Shown here piece after piece: positions 14,525 through 18,431 of a stretch of 18,431 nucleotides of DNA (positions within the stretch are counted from its first letter, which is position 1; every line of letters begins with the position of its first letter). Source of the DNA: SYOC01 sp050185455 (lineage in GTDB: Bacteria > Desulfobacterota > Binatia > Bin18); assembly GCA_050185455.1 (NCBI GenBank), contig JBFWZL010000050.1, forward strand, positions 1 through 18,431. The letters are read 5' to 3'. The notes beneath the pieces are model-generated. The model searched no databases, was not told the DNA's origin, and saw only the letters and a program-made list of their open reading frames with translations. A program made the position numbers and the translations under genes.

Positions 14525-15334
14525 TTATTTCTTCCCCCCGCCCCATGGTCCAGGATGACGCCAGAGATAAGGTAGATCAATGATAGCTCCGGGCGTGTGA
14601 ATCTCTGCCAACGCGTTTAAGGCATCGCTCAGTACCCAGCGCTGCTGCGCTGCATTGAAAGGTTCCCCTAACGGATGCCCATACGGCCAGCGTAAAAAGA
14701 GCGCACGTGGCGGACGGGTCTTTTCCGTTAATTCTCGCTGAATACTCAGCGCCACCGTGGGGATGCCATGCTGCTCGATTGTCCGCGCGACCAGTCCGAC
14801 GGACCGGTTACATAACCCTCACGCCGGGGTCAACACAACTGCGTCAACCTGTTCGCGCTTGAGTCGCCGGGCTACGGATGGCGCGGTGTCCGTTAGCAGG
14901 CGAGACACATGCGGTCCGTCGATATGACCCATAAAGCTATAGTGGAACGGCGCCACCTCACCGATGAGGCGCTCTTGCGCAAACTCCCGCAGACGATCCA
15001 ATGGGAGGACAATGTTGAGGTCTTTGTCCGCATCGCGATGATCGTAGTAATCGTGAGTAATGCACAAAGCCTCCTGAGAGACATCTTGGGGGATAATGCG
15101 ATATGTAGGATCTCCCTGTTGATCTTCCATGTTGAATGGCGTGTCTTCCTTACGATGTACGCCGGCGGTGGTGACCAAAGCCACTCGGCAATCCACCACT
15201 GGTTTCACTAACGGAGTCCATGGCGGCGGCCCATAATCATCGAGTTGTTGTTTTTTTACCCATCGCGCGGTCAAAGTCGGGAAACGACTAAAGAAAAATG
15301 CGATAAGTTGATTCTGCCAGCGATGCAAATTCAT
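14525..15334 (-). CDS. GrdB-family selenoprotein with in-frame UGA (Sec172)
   Basis: Read through the TGA at 14819-14821, this is one 269-residue protein of the glycine/sarcosine/betaine reductase selenoprotein B family. Upstream of the UGA are PPWTPLVKPVVDCRVALVTT, GVHRKEDTPFNMED, GDPTYRIIP, ITHDYYDHRDADKDLNIVLP and FMGHIDGPH. The UGA falls in VVLTPA-U-GLCNRSVGL, giving a U172-x-x-C175 redox pair. The same frame then continues with IEQHGIPTVALS, TRPPRALFLRWPYGHPLGEP and AIIDLPYLW to a TAA. No in-frame stop other than the UGA occurs, and no frameshift is needed. The ATG at 15332-15334 has a GGAGG site. It overlaps the upstream gene by 47 bases and ends the cofH-cofD-cofE series. GrdB acts in glycine reductase, but GrdA/C/D partners are absent and this form is shorter, so it is probably a redox enzyme of unknown substrate. 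Confidence 0.85.
14791..14821 (-). promoter_or_regulatory. Candidate bacterial SECIS element next to the Sec UGA
   Basis: Following the UGA (14821-14819) are 11 bases, then CCGGUCC (14807-14801), loop GUC (14800-14798) and GGACUGG (14797-14791): a 7-bp stem with one G-U pair. The apical loop begins 19 bases after the UGA and starts with GU. This agrees with the bacterial SECIS rule of a short hairpin roughly 16-37 bases after the codon with a G-U at the loop start, which SelB recognises. Confidence 0.7.
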
Positions 15335-16013
15335 AGATCCTCCGGCTGCTCCTCGATCTAACACTAAGGGAGAGTGGCCGCATGGAGATGATGGCGCTCA
15401 GCTTCCACTCTCGCAGGCGCATCACTGCCTTGTCTTGGCGCTGGGGATAGAACGATCCGCTCCCCTCGATGATCGGAAACGTTTCTTCTCGCTGCACTAC
15501 TCCGACATCGGGCGCATATAGCGTCAAAACCGTGGCTTTACCGCCGTTGCGGCGGTTGGTCACTTCCAAGCAATGGGAAAACGTACCTGCTGGTACAGTG
15601 ACGTTTCGGTCCACAGCAGTGATCTCGTACGCACCCTCATCATCTTCCCATGTTGTTCCTACCCGGACCGGCCCTTTTAAGAAAAATGGAGGATGGTCTT
15701 TGTCTTTCGTCTCGCGGGCAAAGCGTTTCACGCCATTGCTAGTCGGAATGAAATATTCTTCAAAGCCGCCAGTGGTGAGGTCGCTTAAGCGAATACGGAG
15801 GACATAAGCTCCCTGTTCTTCTCGGATCACCTCCCAATATTCCTCGGTGGGAGGCGCATCATCCCTGCGGTCTTGCACTTCGTAGACCCAGCGATTCCCA
15901 GTCGAAAGTGGAAAATACTGGGTGAGGGCAGAGTCGTCTGCATGGGTGAGTTGGCTGGTTGTGAGGAGAAAAACTATTGTGAGGATGGCAATCATGCTGT
16001 TCGTGAATTTCAT
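15288..16013 (-). CDS. Exported protein of unknown function
   Basis: A 241-residue protein with an N-terminal signal peptide: MKFTNS, hydrophobic MIAILTIVFLLTTS, then QLTHADD with probable cleavage after HA. The mature part begins YFPLSTGNRWVYEVQD, a phrase common in bacterial periplasmic proteins of unknown function, followed by many beta strands (EEYFIPTSNGVKRFA, GPVRVGTTWEDDEG, NVTVPAGTFSHCLEVTNR, LYAPDVGVVQREE). It looks like an all-beta domain without a known enzyme motif. The ATG at 16011-16013 gives the normal signal peptide; a TTG just before it is not needed. The last ~40 residues (after LREWK) are basic and unlike the rest, and overlap the selenoprotein start by 47 bases, so the original stop may have been lost. 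Its position between cofE and the selenoprotein gene suggests shared transcription. Confidence 0.7.
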   Translation of the reverse strand: MKFTNSMIAILTIVFLLTTSQLTHADDSALTQYFPLSTGNRWVYEVQDRRDDAPPTEEYWEVIREEQGAYVLRIRLSDLTTGGFEEYFIPTSNGVKRFARETKDKDHPPFFLKGPVRVGTTWEDDEGAYEITAVDRNVTVPAGTFSHCLEVTNRRNGGKATVLTLYAPDVGVVQREETFPIIEGSGSFYPQRQDKAVMRLREWKLSAIISMRPLSLSVRSRSSRRIYEFASLAESTYRIFL

Positions 16014-16120
16014 CAATCTCTACCACTGCGGCGAATTTCGTTGAAGGGTGATGCATGGCTAGTGATTGATGAATTCTGGCTCTTATCTGGTATTCAACCA
16101 AATTGCTCTTGCTTTGGTTC

Positions 16121-16873
16121 CTAGCGGAACAAATCCGCTTCAGCTGGACGGATCAATTTTTTGCTCTCTCCTTCGACCTGGGGGTAACGATACCCGCGAA
16201 TCAATACCGCAGGCATGGCTGCGTCCTTCTCCATAAGTAACCCTGCCGCCGCCGCCAGTTCGTCCGCCACCGCCACGACTGTGTGATGGAGTTCTCGCCC
16301 CTGCAAATCGTTGCTGCCGCGAAGGTCAAGCAGCGGATCAATCCCGGCGACGCCGAGTGCGAACTCGACGAGCCCATCGCGCCACGGACGGCCAAACGTG
16401 TCTGTTATGACAATTGCCACGGTTGCATTCCGTCGCTTCTTGATCTCATCGCGGAGACGACGCGCCGAGGCGTCCGGGTCTTTTGGCAGTACAATAACAA
16501 TATCTTCACCGTAACTGTTTGACGCGTCCACGCCGGAATTGGCGCAAACCCAGCCGTGTTTGGTTTCCGTGATAATCACACCATTTTTCATGCGCACAAC
16601 CCGACTGCTCTCGCGCAAGACAACTTCGACCATACGCGGATCTTTTTCCCACAACCCGGCGATTTGTTGTGAGAAAGGTGAGGGCTCAACTGTCTTCAGG
16701 TCAATGATTGCTCCCTCGGCTTTGGATATTATTTTTTGACAAATGACAAGAATATCGCCGGTTTCAACACCGATGTTGGCGCGATCAATGGCGTCAAGCA
16801 GTAAGGTGGTCAGATCATCGCCGGGTTGCACCTGAGGAATGCCTGGAATTGGAATAATAGAGATTGCGTTCAT
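16121..16873 (-). CDS. cofE: Coenzyme F420-0:L-glutamate ligase (CofE)
   Basis: A 250-residue enzyme that adds L-glutamate residues to F420-0 using GTP, the last step of F420 synthesis. Recognised segments are IPGIPQVQPGDDL (9-21), VICQKIISKAEG (43-54), VITETKHGWVCANSGVDASN (99-118), which binds metal and nucleotide, VITDTFGRPWRDGLVEFALG (155-174), GIDPLLDLRGSND and LIRGYRYP (224-231). The length matches the stand-alone CofE family, so there is no FbiB-type nitroreductase extension. It lies 57 bases downstream of cofD on the same strand. The ribosome binding site is weak. The FMN/2-phospholactate guanylyltransferase cofC/fbiD is not in the window. Confidence 0.95.
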   Translation of the reverse strand: MNAISIIPIPGIPQVQPGDDLTTLLLDAIDRANIGVETGDILVICQKIISKAEGAIIDLKTVEPSPFSQQIAGLWEKDPRMVEVVLRESSRVVRMKNGVIITETKHGWVCANSGVDASNSYGEDIVIVLPKDPDASARRLRDEIKKRRNATVAIVITDTFGRPWRDGLVEFALGVAGIDPLLDLRGSNDLQGRELHHTVVAVADELAAAAGLLMEKDAAMPAVLIRGYRYPQVEGESKKLIRPAEADLFR

Positions 16874-16930
16874 AACTAACCTGAGAGTGTTGCGTATTGC
16901 GCGTTACGTATAAGGAGGAGAGGAGAGTAC

Positions 16931-17899
16931 CTATTGCTTCTTGCCTCGGCGCTTCTTGTGGTTGTGGGCGACCACCGTGTGCGCCAGCGTCGTCGACTTG
17001 TCAATGTTACTCATAATGGTGTCCGTGGTAATGACGGCGAAGCCTTGCTGTTCGAGTCGGGTGCGGTGTTGCACGTCCTGTTCGTCAATGACGAAAACAT
17101 CAAGGAAGTCTTTATACAAGCCAGCGACTCCTACGGCGGACACCTCAATACCGAGCCCTCCGAGCAAGCGGTCCGCCGGCCCTTTAATCGGCTTACCTGC
17201 TACGAGTGGGCTGATCGCGACAACTGGAGCTGGAGTTTCTCGTAACGCGTCGCGCACGCCCGGTAACGCAAGAATCGGCCCGATGCTGACGATAGGATTA
17301 CTGGGGGGAAAGATAACCAGGTCCGCGGCGCGAATTGCTTCACAGACGCCGGGAGTCGGCAGTGCCGATTCCACGCCCTGTAAGTCCACTCTTGTCACGC
17401 AGCCTTCCCCACGTCCTTTGACGAAGTATTCTTGAAAAGGAAGCGCGCCAGCTTCGGTGTGCACGACGGTGCGGACTTTCTCGTTGCTCATGGGGAAAAT
17501 GGTTGACTGCACGTCCCACGCACGCGCAATAGCGGCAGTTGCTTCGCTCAGAGTTTTGCCTTGGCGCAAAAAGTCCGTACGGAAGAGATGCGTAGCCAAG
17601 TCGGCATCGCCAATGCCGAACCAGGAGCCCGATGAGTAATAGCGTTTTAAGGCGGCAAGGCACCGAAACGTTTCCTCCGGCAACCCCCAGCCTTTTCCGT
17701 GGTCTACCGCTCCGGCAAGTGTGTAAGTGATGGTGTCAAGATCAGGAGAAACAGAGAGGCCGAAAAATTCCTCATCGTCTCCGGTATTGACGATGACACT
17801 GAGATGGATCGGGTTAATGACACGCACAAGCCCGCGTAGAAATCGCGCTGCGCCGACGCCTCCGGCTAGGGCCGTGACGTTGAGATCGTGCAGTGGCAT
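16931..17899 (-). CDS. cofD: 2-phospho-L-lactate transferase (CofD/FbiA)
   Basis: A 322-residue enzyme that joins the phosphoenolpyruvyl or phospholactyl moiety (from a GDP-activated donor) to the deazaflavin Fo, making F420-0 or dehydro-F420-0. Characteristic segments are TALAGGVGAARFLRGL (9-24), SVIVNTGDDEEFFGL (34-48), VSPDLDTITYTLAG (50-63), WFGIGDADLATHLFRTDFLR, FPMSNEKVRTVV, and IFPPSNPIVSIGPILALPG, which shapes the substrate pocket. Length is typical, and a short basic tail (HNHKKRRGKKQ) follows. It lies 69 bases after cofH, with a hairpin in the gap, and upstream of cofE. Which donor is used cannot be judged by reading alone. Confidence 0.95.
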   Translation of the reverse strand: MPLHDLNVTALAGGVGAARFLRGLVRVINPIHLSVIVNTGDDEEFFGLSVSPDLDTITYTLAGAVDHGKGWGLPEETFRCLAALKRYYSSGSWFGIGDADLATHLFRTDFLRQGKTLSEATAAIARAWDVQSTIFPMSNEKVRTVVHTEAGALPFQEYFVKGRGEGCVTRVDLQGVESALPTPGVCEAIRAADLVIFPPSNPIVSIGPILALPGVRDALRETPAPVVAISPLVAGKPIKGPADRLLGGLGIEVSAVGVAGLYKDFLDVFVIDEQDVQHRTRLEQQGFAVITTDTIMSNIDKSTTLAHTVVAHNHKKRRGKKQ

Positions 17900-17924
17900 C
17901 AGCGATAACCCTTTTCCGCGATAG

Positions 17925-17965
17925 CTCCTTTCGTCCTTTCTTCTGTCAAGTAAAGGACGAAGGAG
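17925..17965 (-). promoter_or_regulatory. Long hairpin in the cofH-cofD gap
   Basis: CTCCTTCGTCCTTT and AAAGGACGAAAGGAG (minus-strand reading) pair over 14 bp with a single-base bulge and a 12-base loop. It starts four bases after the cofH stop and ends 25 bases before the cofD ATG. No U-tract follows, so an mRNA processing or stability element, or partial attenuator, seems likelier than a full terminator. Confidence 0.5.
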
Positions 17966-17968
17966 AGG

Positions 17969-18431
17969 CTAATGGGATGCCTGCTGTTTCTCTCGTTCAA
18001 ACGGATGCATGTAGCGAAACTGTGAAGACGCAGCTAGCTTCCGATACGAACCGAACCGTTCGTCCGCGTTTTCCACCAGGTCGAGAGGGCTGAATTCTTC
18101 ATCGTCGCCAGTGTACACCTTACGGAGTTGATAAGTGGTGGTGCGCTCGGCTGGAGTGCGACCCAGATCACGAATCAAGCGCCGCAATTCTTTTGGTGGA
18201 ACAAGCTGACCGTACTGGGCTCCCGCTGAAGTAGAAATGCTTTCGTTGATCAACGTGCCGCCCAGGTCGTTTGCGCCGCATGCGAGTAGGTATTGCGCGA
18301 GTTTTGGCCCTTCTTTCACCCAAGAAGCCTGAATATTCCTGAACGTAGGGCCGAGCATCAACCGCGCGACTGCGTGCATTTTGACGACTTCTGCGCCAGT
18401 GGCCCCTTGGCGGACATTCTTCAGATCGGAA
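17969..18431 (-). CDS. cofH: CofH/FbiC C-terminal part (Fo synthase), 5' end outside window
   Basis: The frame is open to the right edge and encodes the last 154 residues of the radical-SAM enzyme that joins 4-hydroxyphenyl from tyrosine to 5-amino-6-ribitylaminouracil during Fo (deazaflavin) synthesis. At the edge it reads SDLKNVRQGATGAEVVKMHA, continuing VARLMLGPTFRNIQASWVKE, then LLACGANDLGGTLINESIST and SAGAQYGQLVPPKELRRLIR, the typical C-terminal segments of CofH. The CxxxCxxC cluster would lie upstream, beyond the window. It cannot be told whether this is a stand-alone CofH or the second half of a fused CofG-CofH (FbiC). Its stop is followed by a hairpin and then cofD, so Fo synthesis, phospholactyl transfer and glutamylation genes are in order. 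Confidence 0.92.
   Translation of the reverse strand, partial: SDLKNVRQGATGAEVVKMHAVARLMLGPTFRNIQASWVKEGPKLAQYLLACGANDLGGTLINESISTSAGAQYGQLVPPKELRRLIRDLGRTPAERTTTYQLRKVYTGDDEEFSPLDLVENADERFGSYRKLAASSQFRYMHPFEREKQQASH

Noticed and set aside
14525..14755. A separate 76-residue gene starting with GTG at 14755
   Set aside because: Its sequence is the C-terminal part of the GrdB-family protein, the frame is open back to the UGA, and no ribosome binding site precedes the GTG.
1..18431. CRISPR array, tRNA or rRNA genes, or a complete insertion sequence
   Set aside because: No regularly spaced direct repeats, cloverleaf sequence, rRNA segment or transposase frame was seen on either strand.

Overview
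The window looks like chromosomal DNA of an uncultured bacterium of moderate GC. The inferred traits are coenzyme F420 biosynthesis (cofH/fbiC, cofD, cofE), a UGA-encoded selenocysteine protein, a very long zinc-ribbon/class III cyclase/AAA/TPR regulator and IPT/TIG surface proteins. This combination fits uncultured lineages such as Binatota (Desulfobacterota_B) or Tectomicrobia. That placement is an inference from gene content, not a sequence search.

Layout. (1) Positions 1-2890 are an accessory stretch full of truncated genes. Two neighbouring toxin-antitoxin modules (DUF433/DUF5615 and CopG/BrnT-like) keep intact antitoxins, but both toxins are cut short. They are followed by a 5'-truncated IPT/TIG surface protein, a truncated secreted protein, and the C-terminal third of a vanadium-dependent haloperoxidase. 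(2) Positions 2891-3498 have no convincing gene, only two terminator-like hairpins. (3) A solitary C5-cytosine DNA methyltransferase (minus) is divergent from a four-gene plus-strand operon: an exported YdjY-domain protein, a DPM1-like GT2 glycosyltransferase, an unrecognised 105-aa protein and a TIGR04283-type GT2 glycosyltransferase. (4) A minus-strand pair encodes class I fructose-1,6-bisphosphatase and class I fructose-bisphosphate aldolase, two consecutive gluconeogenic steps. (5) A 1,145-aa cyclase/AAA/TPR regulator (minus) is divergent from an HSL-family esterase. (6) The right end is a minus-strand series: cofH/fbiC (running off the edge), cofD, cofE, an exported lipoprotein-like protein of unknown function, and a GrdB-family selenoprotein.

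The most notable result is at 14525-15334. Two open frames that a standard annotation would call separate genes are one gene. The frame continues across an in-frame UGA at 14819-14821 into sequence of the same family. The UGA lies in a U-G-L-C redox motif and is followed, at the right distance, by a hairpin with a GU-start apical loop, as expected for a bacterial SECIS element. The protein is therefore read as a 269-residue selenoprotein with Sec at residue 172, downstream of an F420 biosynthesis cluster.
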